Below, piece after piece: positions 36,001 to 47,842 of a stretch of 64,000 nucleotides of DNA. Position 1 is the first letter of the stretch. Every line of letters starts with the position of its first letter. The translations under genes and the position numbers were made by a program. The notes beneath the pieces were generated by a model. That model was given only the letters and a program-made list of their open reading frames with translations. It made no database searches and was not told where the DNA came from. Origin of the DNA: Archivesica marissinica (taxonomy: Eukaryota; Mollusca; Bivalvia; Venerida; Vesicomyidae); NCBI GenBank assembly GCA_014843695.1, contig CM026404.1:89112682-89176681 (forward strand). Reading direction: 5' to 3'.

Positions 36001-36733
36001 TGAAATACTGGTGATAACCCCCTATACCATATCACATGGGTCACAATAACCTGAAACACTGGTGATAACCCCCTATACCATATCACATGGGTCACAATAA
36101 CCTGAAACACTGGTGATAACCCCCTATACCATATCACATGGGTCACAATAACCTGAAATACTGGTGATAACCCCCTATACCATATCACATGGGTCACAAT
36201 AACCTGAACTACTGGTGATAACCCCCTATACCATATCACATGGGTCACAATAACCTGAAATACTGGTGATAACCCCCTATACCATATCACATGGGTCACA
36301 ATAACCTGAAATACTGGTGATAACCCCCTATACCATATCACATGGGTCACAATAACCTGAAATACTGGTGATAACCCCCTATACCATATCACATGGGTCA
36401 CAATAACCTGAACTACTGGTGATAACCCCCTATACCATATCACATGGGTCACAATAACCTGAAATACTGGTGATAACCCCCTATACCATATCACATGGGT
36501 CACAATAACCTGAAATACTGGTGATAACCCCCTATACCATATCACATGGGTCACAATAACCTGAAACACTGGTGATAACCCCCTATACCATATCACATGG
36601 GTCACAATAACCTGAAACACTGGTGATAACCCCCTATACCATATCACATGGGTCACAATAACCTGAACTACTGGTGATAACCCCCTATACCATATCACAT
36701 GGGTCACAATAACCTGAAATACTGGTGATAACC
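33015..36733. repeat. 51-bp minisatellite, about 73 units, runs into the N gap
   Basis: CCCCCTATACCATATCACAT, GGGTCACAATAACCTGAAAT, ACTGGTGATAA. Units differ mainly at one site: AAATACT, AACTACT or AAACACT. AACTACT units recur mostly every third unit (153 bp) from about 33660 to 34890. Three short forms with missing bases lie at about 33290, 34985 and 35036. The array is in the intron of the 342-aa gene and gives long minus-strand open frames that are not genes. Confidence 0.98.
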
Positions 36734-37733
36734 NNNNNNNNNNNNNNNNNNNNNNNNNNNNNNNNNNNNNNNNNNNNNNNNNNNNNNNNNNNNNNNNNNN
36801 NNNNNNNNNNNNNNNNNNNNNNNNNNNNNNNNNNNNNNNNNNNNNNNNNNNNNNNNNNNNNNNNNNNNNNNNNNNNNNNNNNNNNNNNNNNNNNNNNNNN
36901 NNNNNNNNNNNNNNNNNNNNNNNNNNNNNNNNNNNNNNNNNNNNNNNNNNNNNNNNNNNNNNNNNNNNNNNNNNNNNNNNNNNNNNNNNNNNNNNNNNNN
37001 NNNNNNNNNNNNNNNNNNNNNNNNNNNNNNNNNNNNNNNNNNNNNNNNNNNNNNNNNNNNNNNNNNNNNNNNNNNNNNNNNNNNNNNNNNNNNNNNNNNN
37101 NNNNNNNNNNNNNNNNNNNNNNNNNNNNNNNNNNNNNNNNNNNNNNNNNNNNNNNNNNNNNNNNNNNNNNNNNNNNNNNNNNNNNNNNNNNNNNNNNNNN
37201 NNNNNNNNNNNNNNNNNNNNNNNNNNNNNNNNNNNNNNNNNNNNNNNNNNNNNNNNNNNNNNNNNNNNNNNNNNNNNNNNNNNNNNNNNNNNNNNNNNNN
37301 NNNNNNNNNNNNNNNNNNNNNNNNNNNNNNNNNNNNNNNNNNNNNNNNNNNNNNNNNNNNNNNNNNNNNNNNNNNNNNNNNNNNNNNNNNNNNNNNNNNN
37401 NNNNNNNNNNNNNNNNNNNNNNNNNNNNNNNNNNNNNNNNNNNNNNNNNNNNNNNNNNNNNNNNNNNNNNNNNNNNNNNNNNNNNNNNNNNNNNNNNNNN
37501 NNNNNNNNNNNNNNNNNNNNNNNNNNNNNNNNNNNNNNNNNNNNNNNNNNNNNNNNNNNNNNNNNNNNNNNNNNNNNNNNNNNNNNNNNNNNNNNNNNNN
37601 NNNNNNNNNNNNNNNNNNNNNNNNNNNNNNNNNNNNNNNNNNNNNNNNNNNNNNNNNNNNNNNNNNNNNNNNNNNNNNNNNNNNNNNNNNNNNNNNNNNN
37701 NNNNNNNNNNNNNNNNNNNNNNNNNNNNNNNNN
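36734..37733. other. Assembly gap, 1000 N
   Basis: Exactly 1000 N, a placeholder length. The 51-bp array is on the left and the 30/45-bp array on the right, so the gap hides the junction of two different arrays and its real size is unknown. Confidence 0.99.
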
Positions 37734-40700
37734 TAAGTATTGTATTTGTATAACTTTTCCATATAAGTATTGTATTTGTATAACTTGTATTTGTATAACT
37801 TTTCCATATAAGTATTGTATTTGTATAACTTGTATTTGTATAACTTTTCCATATAAGTATTATTGTATTTGTATAACTTTTCCATATAAGTATTGTATTT
37901 GTATAACTTGTATTTGTATAACTTTTCCATATAAGTATTGTATTTGTATAACTTGTATTTGTATAACTTTTCCATATAAGTATTATATTTGTATAACTTT
38001 TCCATATAAGTATTGTATTTGTATAACTTTTCCATATAAGTATTGTATTTGTATAACTTTTCCATATAAGTATTATATTTGTATAACTTTTCCATATAAG
38101 TATTGTATTTGTATAACTTTTCCATATAAGTATTATATTTGTATAACTTTTCCATATAAGTATTATATTTGTATAACTTTTCCATATAAGTATTGTATTT
38201 GTATAACTTGTATTTGTATAACTTTTCCATATAAGTATTATATTTGTATAACTTTTCCATATAAGTATTGTATTTGTATAACTTTTCCATATAAGTATTG
38301 TATTTGTATAACTTGTATTTGTATAACTTTTCCATATAAGTATTGTATTTGTATAACTTTTCCATATAAGTATTGTATTTGTATAACTTGTATTTGTATA
38401 ACTTTTCCATATAAGTATTATATTTGTATAACTTTTCCATATAAGTATTATATTTGTATAACTTTTCCATATAAGTATTGTATTTGTATAACTTGTATTT
38501 GTATAACTTTTCCATATAAGTATTATATTTGTATAACTTTTCCATATAAGTATTGTATTTGTATAACTTTTCCATATAAGTATTGTATTTGTATAACTTG
38601 TATTTGTATAACTTTTCCATATAAGTATTGTATTTGTATAACTTTTCCATATAAGTATTGTATTTGTATAACTTGTATTTGTATAACTTTTCCATATAAG
38701 TATTGTATTTGTATAACTTTTCCATATAAGTATTGTATTTGTATAACTTTTCCATATAAGTATTGTATTTGTATAACTTTTCCATATAAGTATTGTATTT
38801 GTATAACTTGTATTTGTATAACTTTTCCATATAAGTATTGTATTTGTATAACTTTTCCATATAAGTATTGTATTTGTATAACTTATATTTGTATAACTTT
38901 TCCATATAAGTATTATATTTGTATAACTTTTCCATATAAGTATTGTATTTGTATAACTTTCCATATAAGTATTATATTTGTATAACTTTTCCATATAAGT
39001 ATTGTATTTGTATAACTTGTATTTGTATAACTTTTCCATATAAGTATTATATTTGATAACTTTTCCATATAAGTATTGTATTTGTATAACTTTCCATATA
39101 AGTATTATATTTGTATAACTTTTCATATAAGTATTGTATTTGTATAACTTTTCCATATAAGTATTATATTTTAAACTTTTCCATATAAGTATTATATTGT
39201 ATAACTTTTCCATATAAGTATTGTATTTGTATAACTTGTATTTGTATAACTTTTCCATATAAGTATTGTATTTGTATAGTATTTGTATAACTTTTCCATA
39301 TAAGTATTATATTTGTATAACTTTTCCATATAAGTATTATATTTGTATAACTTTTCCATATAAGTATTATATTTGTATAACTTTTCCATATAAGTATTGT
39401 ATTTGTATAACTTTTCCATATAAGTATTGTATTTGTATAACTTGTATTTGTATAACTTTTCCATATAAGTATTATATTTGTATAACTTTTCCATATAAGT
39501 ATTGTATTTGTATAACTTTTCCATATAAGTATTGTATTTGTATAACTTTTCCATATAAGTATTGTATTTGTATAACTTTTCCATATAAGTATTATATTTG
39601 TATAACTTTTCCATATAAGTATTATATTTGTATAACTTTTCCATATAAGTATTATATTTGTATAACTTTTCCATATAAGTATTGTATTTGTATAACTTTT
39701 CCATATAAGTATTGTATTTGTATAACTTTTCCATATAAGTATTATATTTGTATAACTTTTCCATATAAGTATTATATTTGTATAACTTTTCCATATAAGT
39801 ATTATATTTGTATAACTTTTCCATATAAGTATTGTATTTGTATAACTTTTCCATATAAGTATTATATTTGTATAACTTTTCCATATAAGTATTATATTTG
39901 TATAACTTTTCCATATAAGTATTGTATTTGTATAACTTGTATTTGTATAACTTTTCCATATAAGTATTATATTTGTATAACTTTTCCATATAAGTATTGT
40001 GTTTGTATAACTTGTATTTGTATAACTTTTCCATATAAGTATTATATTTGTATAACTTTTCCATATAAGTATTGTATTTGTATAACTTGTATTTGTATAA
40101 CTTTTCCATATAAGTATTGTATTTGTATAACTTTTCCATATAAGTATTATATTTGTATAACTTGTATTTGTATAACTTTTCCATATAAGTATTGTATTTG
40201 TATAACTTGTATTTGTATAACTTTTCCATATAAGTATTGTATTTGTATAACTTGTATTTGTATAACTTTTCCATATAAGTATTGTATTTGTATAACTTGT
40301 ATTTGTATAACTTTTCCATATAAGTATTGTATTTGTATAACTTGTATTTGTATAACTTTTCCATATAAGTATTATATTTGTATAACTTTTCCATATAAGT
40401 ATTGTATTTGTATAACTTTTCCATATAAGTATTATATTTGTATAACTTTTCCATATAAGTATTATATTTGTATAACTTTTCCATATAAGTATTGTATTTG
40501 TATAACTTGTATTTGTATAACTTTTCCATATAAGTATTATATTTGTATAACTTTTCCATATAATTGTATTTGTATACTTTCCATATAGTATTATATTTGT
40601 ATAACTTTTCCATATAAATTATATTGTATAACTTTCATATAAGTATTATATTTGTATAACTTTTCCATATAAGAATTGTATTTGTATAACTTGTATTTGT

Positions 40701-40852
40701 ATAACTTTTCCATATAAGTATTATATTTATATAACTTTTCCATATAAGTATTATATTTGTATAACTTTTCCATATAAGTATTGTATTTGTATAACTTTTC
40801 CATATAAGTATTGTATTTGTATAACTTTTCCATATAAGTATTGTATTTGTAT
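37734..40852. repeat. 30/45-bp minisatellite, about 90-95 units
   Basis: The 30-bp unit is TTGTATTTGTATAACTTTTC plus CATATAAGTA. The 45-bp form carries an extra CTTGTATTTGTATAA. ATT[G/A]TATTTG variation marks units. Single-base losses cluster at 38955-39205 and 40560-40640 and are rare elsewhere. Intronic in the predicted 342-aa gene. Open frames here are not genes. Confidence 0.98.
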
Positions 40853-41017
40853 AATTATTTTATATACCGTTAGTAGTCGTAACACGTGTCGACAATATAC
40901 ATATACAAGTGATATGCAAGCGTATTATCAGTCACCCCTGCATGTTCTATAGTATTAGTCATGTAAACATTACCTGGAGGTAGGGCATCAATGACATACC
41001 TGTCAATCATCGATTGA

Positions 41018-41397
41018 TGTTGAGTGTAAGATTGCTAGTGGGGTCCGTGGATATCCCCTCCCCCCCCCCGAACATTTTGTTTCCCTTGGATTGTCTGTGA
41101 TGCATGCTAGGGTGATTTTCACTTCTGTGGCAATCAATTCGTTTACAGGTCCGCCTCAGTGGTCGAGTGGTTACGGTCGCTGACTTGTATACCACTGTAA
41201 TCATGGTCAGGGGTTCAAATCCCACACAGGCCGTGTCTCATTTGTATGAAAAAGTTGGCAGTTTCTTACAGACTGAGGTTGGTGCACTAAGTACTGGTTA
41301 ACCGCTGGAGCCTGTCCAGGAGAAATGTGAACTGCCCGCCGGCGATATAGCCAACACTGGTGCTGATGCAGGCGTAAAACCCGAATAAACAGACACT
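41018..41397 (+). mobile_element. SINE family A with about 130 bp of shared 5' extension
   Basis: The head starts near 41149 (GTCCGCCTCAGTGGTCGAGT, a type II tRNA-like form with a long variable region, and B box GGGTTCAAATCCC). The body ends at GCAGGCGTAAAACCCGAATA. Upstream, 41018-41148 (GATTGCTAGTGGGGTC, TGTGATGCATGCTAGGGTGA, CTGTGGCAATCAATTCG) is shared with 42885 and 43195, so the repeated unit extends beyond the SINE head. Confidence 0.8.
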
Positions 41398-41488
41398 TAT
41401 TTTACGAGAATTTTCATTCATTTGCTTGATTTTTAATGAATTCAAGGACCGATACGAAACCATGATACTTGACAGGTATGGTAATCCC

Positions 41489-41755
41489 GTGCTTAACACG
41501 CTGTACTTGTACTCCAGGGTCGCAGTTTCGATCCCCAGCTATATACCGTACTATAATGTCGGATGGCACTTTAAACCGAGGTCTCGTATCAGTGCATTTT
41601 AGCCGTGCACGTAAAAGAACCAGAGGAGACTCTGGAATGGATCTCTGTCTGTATCATTGCACTATTCTCCAAAAATCTAAAATGACTAATATCTTCATGA
41701 GGCGTCGTTCATATGGGCAACCGGTAGCGACGATAAATAAACGTAAACCACACAA
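41489..41755 (+). mobile_element. SINE family B, diverged head
   Basis: AACACGCTGTACTTG and GGGTCGCAGTTTCGATCCCC (head), then CCGAGGTCTCGTATCAGTGC, GTGCACGTAAAAGAACCAGA and GCAACCGGTAGCGACGATAA. It ends about 100 bp from the candidate first exon of the 342-aa gene. Confidence 0.82.
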
Positions 41756-41849
41756 TGACGACGAAACCTATCATAACACTTATCGACAATATATACGTCA
41801 TAAGCAAGAATAAATTATTAAAAGAATATATTTAAAGAAAAACACTTAC

Positions 41850-41911
41850 TTGCATATGTCTTGTATTGTTATACATTGCGCTAACAACGGAGAAACACTC
41901 TCCAAACCCAT
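41850..41911 (-). CDS. Predicted first coding exon of the 342-aa protein
   Basis: On the minus strand an ATG at 41911, with an in-frame TGA just upstream (41920-41918), opens 20 codons (MGLESVSPLLAQCITIQDIC) and two further bases before a strong 5' splice site, AA|GTAAGTG at 41850/41849. Those two bases plus the first base of the terminal exon (A at 32401) make a Lys codon, so the reading frame is kept across an intron of 9448 bp (gap counted as 1000). Splice strength, phase and start position all agree, but the exon is short and I cannot exclude another upstream exon. A longer open frame over the same bases (41832-42266) is in another phase and ends inside the intron. Confidence 0.45.
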
Positions 41912-42289
41912 ATAAACTCAAAATAATAGCCAGTGACGCAATTTCAATACACAATAATCGATATTTGTGATTGACCCGTTTTCTTACATTAATATCAGTA
42001 TACAAATTCAACAGTTTACACTTTAAACATACTCGCTTACTTGATATCAGATAAGTGCAGGCGTATGTATACCTGATCAATTCTGTTTCAAGTCTTAACG
42101 ATTGGTTTTCGGTTATTGAGTCACTGTGTTGTATTGGTACGCTTATATTGAACTCAGTACGTTTCTGAACATTACCGTCTCCCAATATATAAGCGGCCAT
42201 TGTAATGAAGCCATTACGCTCTGTGATACACTTCTTGGAAGTAGATTTTAGTTTGATGTGCTTCATCTAACGATGTATCTATCTATAGC

Positions 42290-42503
42290 AGTTTGCATTT
42301 TAATTCTTAACCTTTATTCGTTTATGTACTTTTCTTAATATTTTTGATAAACATTTTACATTGTTTTTCTTTTATTCCTACCAAATTGTTGTCCTTAATG
42401 TTGACTATTGTTGTTGTACAAATGCCTTACTATGCTAAATTAATGTTAAGCACTTTTGAACGTATAATTTCTGTATGATAAGATTGCTATACAAATCTGG
42501 TAT

Positions 42504-42553
<50 letters not shown>
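42290..42553 (+). mobile_element. Possible LINE 3' end with (AAT)n tail
   Basis: A T-rich stretch ending GATTGCTATACAAATCTGG is followed by an ATA/AAT microsatellite (42502-42550), a layout typical of L2/CR1-like LINE 3' ends. The flanks AATCTGGTATTA and TAATACCAGATT are inverse, so the tail can fold back. No reverse-transcriptase frame is present. Confidence 0.4.
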
Positions 42554-42884
42554 CAGATTAGTGTGTGACCATTAACATAAGAACATTTTTTAATAAGTTC
42601 ACTATTTGGAAGGGAATTGTGATGGGAAAGTTGGGGCTTGGAGGATAATCGCAAATTTTGAGTTCGAACATCGGACGTAAATCTAAATGACTCTATCAGA
42701 TAGACAGGTGCTAGGCCATTCCGTGTTTTAACATTACGATTACTTTTTGATAGCTAATTCTTTCTGGAAAAATCATCCTATTGAGAGTTGATAAAAGTTC
42801 GGAAGATGGAGAGTAAACAACTCTTTGTCAAGAATGATTTAGTTGAGATCAAATATACAAGATGAGTTTCATTTCGTGGTAAAG

Positions 42885-43062
42885 TGCAATAGTGTAAGAA
42901 TGCTACTGGGGTCGTGGGTATCCCCCCCTACCTCCGAAAATTATGTTTCCCTTAGGTCGTATGTGATGCATTCTAGGGTGATATTCACTTCTGTGGCAAT
43001 CAATTCGTTTACAAGTCCGCCTCCGTGGTCGAGTGGTTACGGTCGCTGACTTGTATCCACTA
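42885..43062 (+). mobile_element. SINE A head with shared 5' extension, truncated body
   Basis: GGGGTCGTGGGTATCCCCCC, then TGTGATGCATTCTAGGGTGA, then the head GTCCGCCTCCGTGGTCGAGT and GGTTACGGTCGCTGACTTGT. It breaks after the anticodon-side region. The following ATGAAAACTGCACATTGGAA is repeated after the copy at 43195. Confidence 0.75.
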
Positions 43063-43194
43063 TAAGACTATAGATGAAAACTGCACATTGGAATTATATA
43101 GTACTGTTAACGCTGAAAAGTAGAGCAACTGGAATATGGACTATGATGATATATGGAATAGTCTAGTAGAGTAGAAAAGGGGACTGAGATAGCT

Positions 43195-43375
43195 GTTGAG
43201 CGTACGATTGCTAGTGGGGTCGTGGGTATCCCCCCCTACCTCCGAAAAATGTGTTTCCCTCAGATCGTATGTGATGCATTCTAGGGTGATATTCACTTCT
43301 GTGACAATCAATTCGTTTACAAGTCCGCCTTCGTGGTCGAGTGGTTACGGTCGCTGACTTGTATTCCACTATATG
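43195..43375 (+). mobile_element. Second truncated SINE A head with the same 5' extension and 3' flank
   Basis: Same layout as 42885 about 310 bp upstream, including the 3' flank GTGAAAACTGCACATTGGAA and GCTGAAAAGTAGAG. The pair therefore arose by local duplication of a segment of about 250 bp rather than by two insertions. Confidence 0.75.
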
Positions 43376-43789
43376 ACTATAGGTGAAAACTGCACATTGG
43401 AATTATAATGTAATGTTAAAGCTGAAAAGTAGAGAAACTCTATATGTATGTGTGTTATAATGTATTATCTATTCCCCATCTGATCCATGCATGTATGTAC
43501 GTTTGCATTATTGTCTAATGAATTACATATGTAATAAAATATTGTTAAATCATTCAAATCAACTGCTTCCATGCATGTACGTTGTAATTCTGAACACGCA
43601 GTACGTATTCCCAACAGTGCGAACAACCTTGCTGACATATTATAATTTGCGTAAAATATAGTGACATTTGTAAACATTGCCATATACAGATATAGAATGA
43701 TAGCATGGACGTCTCGTTAAGTCTGATTTCAAATCGCGCGCCCCTCACCTCTGTACTGGGGGCGTCGAATTATTTAAAGTGAGGAAGTT
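43376..43789. other. Unique sequence after the duplicated segment, no feature seen
   Basis: Short minus-strand open frames only. Nothing is recognised. Confidence 0.35.
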
Positions 43790-43965
43790 ATCGAGCTGGC
43801 TTGTGGTTGGTCGGTGGTTCTACCCGGGTACCCGTCCGTGCTAGAAATACTGCTCGGGGCGCACCGGAGGGGGGGGGGCGGAGTTCTTCCACCAATAATA
43901 GCTGGAGAGGCTCGATATAACCTAAGCTGTTGGTGCAACTTTAAAACACCCAACACAAACATACA
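43790..43965 (+). mobile_element. Possible SINE family F body
   Basis: ACCCGGGTACCCGTCCGTGC recurs (inverted) at 4330-4350. A G-run and a tail AACTTTAAAACACCCAACAC follow. Boundaries are uncertain. Confidence 0.4.
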
Positions 43966-44334
43966 TTGAATATGATATCGAAATATTAATAACAAAATAC
44001 CCATGGTCGCCATAACAAACAGAAATATTACTTGTAAGAATCAATAGTTGTCGCAATACTTGTGTTTAAAGAATTTGAGTAAAGTAAGGCTAGCAAATTT
44101 TTTGTTCTACAGGTTACACACACAAGATATTGTGATATGAATTAAGAGGCGTAGCTGGACATCATGTGCAGGCTGCGTTCTAGAGGGAGTGGTCCTATAG
44201 GAAATGCGCCCCCATCTTGTTGTTCATGCAAGATTTTCGGACATGCATTTGCCGTATGTTTCGTACCGGTAAATATGTTTTAAGAAAGCATTACAGTTTA
44301 CCTTCAATACCTGTGTTATCTATGATTTAGTTTA
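43966..44334. other. Unique sequence, no feature seen
   Basis: Non-repetitive DNA before the 35-bp array. Confidence 0.4.
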
Positions 44335-44716
44335 GGTCGTGCATAGGATTTCCGATACAAACACGTGTAGGTCGTACATAGGATTTCCGATACAACAAGT
44401 GTATGTCGTACATAGGATTTCCGATACAAACAAGTGTAGGTCGTACATAGGATTTCCGATACATACAAGTGTAGGTCGTACATAGGATTTCCGATACAAC
44501 AAGTGTATGTCGTACATAGGATTTCCGATACAAACAAGTGTATGTCGTACATAGGATTTCCGATACAAACAAGTGTAGGTCGTACATAGGATTTCCGATA
44601 CAAAAAAGTGTAGGTCGTACATAGGATTTCCGATACAAACAAGTGTAGGTCGTACATAGGATTTCCGATACAAAAACGTGTAGGTCGTACATAGGATTTC
44701 CGATACAAACAAGTGT
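44335..44716. repeat. 35-bp minisatellite, first block, about 11 units
   Basis: GTCGTACATAGGATTTCCGA plus TACAAACAAGTGTAG. Variants are GTATGTC, ACACGTG and TACAACAAG (34 bp). The array is continued at 45155 after an inserted LINE end. Confidence 0.96.
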
Positions 44717-45154
44717 ATCTCGAATATCACATTCATGGCTGTTGTCACGAGATGATGCACCAGAATGTATCCCATGCAATACTCTATACACGGTGGAGCA
44801 TATCTTAATATACTGTGTTGACCTTCAACCAATCCGGTTGCAGTACTACAATGTGGACAACATTAAAACACTCTTCGACTCTATCAGAGTAGAGTCCATC
44901 ATATCATTTATCAAGGCAATAGGAATTTATAATAAGCTGTGATATCAATTGTTAATCATGCCTTTGTAGTAATCATTCATTCATATATTACCTGTAATTA
45001 ATCTTACGTCTTTATAACTTCTTAGTATTAATTTTTACGTAATGCATATACTTATATAGAATTTTATTTCATACACTCGACAATAAACATAACTTTAATG
45101 CGCGCTACATGACCTTAGATGTCGATGCGCCGTAAAACACCATTCATTCATTAT
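44717..45154 (+). mobile_element. 5'-truncated jockey-like non-LTR retrotransposon inside the 35-bp array
   Basis: The insert carries the last part of a reverse-transcriptase ORF: HSWLLSRDDAPECIPC, TVEHILIYC and a hydrophobic end FIKAIGIYNKL, stop at 44940-44942. This matches the zinc-knuckle-like C-terminal end (C-x2-C ... H-x3-C) of jockey/CR1-type elements. About 210 bp of 3' UTR follows, ending GATGTCGATGCGCCGTAAAA and a CATTCATTCATT tail. Truncation at the 5' side and a simple-repeat tail are usual for these elements. It interrupts the minisatellite cleanly. Confidence 0.82.
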
Positions 45155-45417
45155 TACAAACAAGTGTAGGTCGTACATAGGATTTCCGATACAACAAGTG
45201 TAGGTCGTACATAGGATTTCCGATACAAACAAGTGTACGTCGTACATATGATTTCCGATACAAACAAGTGTAGGTCGTACATAGAATGTCCGATACAAAC
45301 AAGTGTAGGTCGTACATAGGATTTCCGATACAAACACGTGTAGGTCGTACATAGGATTTCCGATACAAACACGTGTAGGTCGTACATAGGATTTCCGATA
45401 CAAACAAGTGTAGGTCG
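45155..45417. repeat. 35-bp minisatellite, second block, about 7.5 units
   Basis: Same unit as 44335-44716, resumed directly after the LINE tail. The last unit runs straight into the 39-bp array (GTAGGTCGTGTACCTATGC). Confidence 0.96.
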
Positions 45418-47483
45418 TGTACCTATGCTACCATATCAACATAGCATCACAACACATGTACCTATTCTACCATATCAACATAGCATCACAACACATGCAC
45501 GTATGCTACCATATCAACATATCATCACGACACATGCACCTATGCTATCATATCAACATAGCATCACAACACATGTACCTATTCTACCATATCAACATAG
45601 CATCACAACACATGCAGTTATGCTACCATATCAACATAGCATCACAACACATGCACCTATGCTACCATATCAACATAGCATCACGACACATGCACCTATG
45701 CTACCATATCATCACAACACATGCACCTATGCTACCATATCAACATAGCATCACGACACATGTACCTATGCTACCATATCAACATAGCATCACAACACAT
45801 GCACCTATTCTACCATATCAACATAGCATCACGACACATGCACCTTTGCTAACATATCAGCATAGCATCACGACACATGCACCTATGCTACCATATCAGC
45901 ATAGCATCACGACACATGCACCTTTGCTACCATATCAGCATAGCATCACGACACATGCACCTTTGCTAACATATCATCACAACACATGCACCTATTCTAC
46001 CAGATCAACATAGCATCACAACACATGTACCTATGCTACCATATCAACATAGCATCACAACACATGTACCTATTCTACCATATCAACATAGCATCACAAC
46101 ACATGTACCTATGCTACCATATCAACATAGCATCACAACACATGTACCTATGCTACCATATCAACATAGCATCACAACACATGTACCTATGCTACCATAT
46201 CAACATAGCATCACGACACATGCACCTTTGCTAACATATCATCACAAAACATGTACCTATGCTACCATATCAACATAGCATCACAACACATGTACCTATG
46301 CTACCATATCAACATAGTATCACAACACATGCACCTATGCTACCATATCAGCATAGCATCACGACACATGTACCTATGCTACCATATCAACATAGTAGCA
46401 CGACACATGTACCTATGCTACCATATCAACATAGCATCACGACACATGTACCTATGCTACCATATCAACATAGTATCACGACACATGTACCTATGCTACC
46501 ATATCAGCATAGCATCACGACACATGCACCTTTGCTAACATATCATCACAACACATGTACCTATGCTACCATATCAGCATAGCATTACGACACATTCACC
46601 TATGCTACCATATCAACATAGCATCACAACACATGCACCTATGCTACCATATCAGCATAGCATCACGACACATGTACCTATGCTACCATATCAACATAGC
46701 ATCACGACACATGCACCTATGCTACCATATCAACATAGCATCACGACACATGCACCTATGCTACCATATCATCACGACACATGCACCTATGCTATACCAT
46801 ATCAACATAGCATCACGACACATGCACCTATGCTACCATATCATCACGACACATGCACCTATGCTATACCATATCAACATAGCATCACGACACATGTACC
46901 TATGCTACCATATCAACATAGCATCACGACACATGAACACGACACATGAACCTATGCTATACCATATCATCACGACACATGTACCTATGCTACCATATCA
47001 ACATAGCATCACGACACATGCACCTATGCTACCATATCAACATAGCATTACGACACATTCACCTATGCTACCATATCAACATAGCATCACGACACATGCA
47101 CCTATGCTACCATATCATCACAACACATGTACCTATGCTACCATATCAACATAGCATCACGACACATGTACCTATGCTACCATATCAACATAGCATCACG
47201 ACACATGTACCTATGCTACCATATCAACATAGCATCACGACACATGTACCTATGCTACCATATCAACATAGCATCACGACACATGTACCTATGCTACCAT
47301 ATCAACATAGCATCACGACACATGTACCTATGCTACCATATCAACATAGCATCACGACACATGTACCTATGCTACCATATCAACATAGCATCACGACACA
47401 TGTACTTATTCTACCATAGCAACATAGCATCACGACACATGTACCTATTCTACCATATCAACATAGCATCACAACACGTGAGC
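45418..47483. repeat. 39-bp minisatellite, about 52 units
   Basis: ACCTATGCTACCATATCAAC plus ATAGCATCACGACACATGT. Variants are short ATATCATCACAACAC units lacking the middle, CTTTGCTAACATATC, and CTATACC. Units from 47110 to 47400 are nearly identical. Open frames arise from the period of 39. Confidence 0.97.
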
Positions 47484-47842
47484 GTAATTCTTTGCATAAA
47501 ATTAATTTCAACTAAAAAGGGAAGCGACAATAATGTAGACAAATAAACCGGTACACATTTTACAGCCATTTTAGTTTAATAATATTTTATTGTAACTTTT
47601 TCCATAATGATGAATACAATTTACAAGTCACAATAACATTACTATCACATTAATAACATACATAACACCTGATCATATCCATATAGATATACTTGACATT
47701 TTCAAAGTACAAACGGATTGGTCTACAAGTTTTGAAAACATTAGCAACAGCCCTTTCCAAAAGGTCAATTTTGCAGCCATTTAAACCAGTGAAATATTTA
47801 GAGACACCACACACACAAATAACTAGAAAGTTGTTGCTATTT
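47484..47842. other. Unique sequence, no feature seen
   Basis: Ends at the left target duplication of the next SINE. Confidence 0.35.

Noticed and set aside
33274..36707. Open frames of 567, 272 and 289 codons with a 17-residue repeat
   Set aside because: They come from the 51-bp minisatellite. The frames break only at indel units and lie inside a predicted intron.
36685..40833. Long frames with MEKLYKYNTY-type repeats, some running through N
   Set aside because: They are products of the 30/45-bp array, and N bases were read as coding.
41832..42266. 144-codon minus-strand frame with a hydrophobic stretch
   Set aside because: It runs across the strong GTAAGTG donor at 41849. The shorter phase that joins to the 31435 exon explains this region better.
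42483..42560. Structured regulatory hairpin around the AAT run
   Set aside because: Better explained as a LINE tail microsatellite with a small inverted flank.
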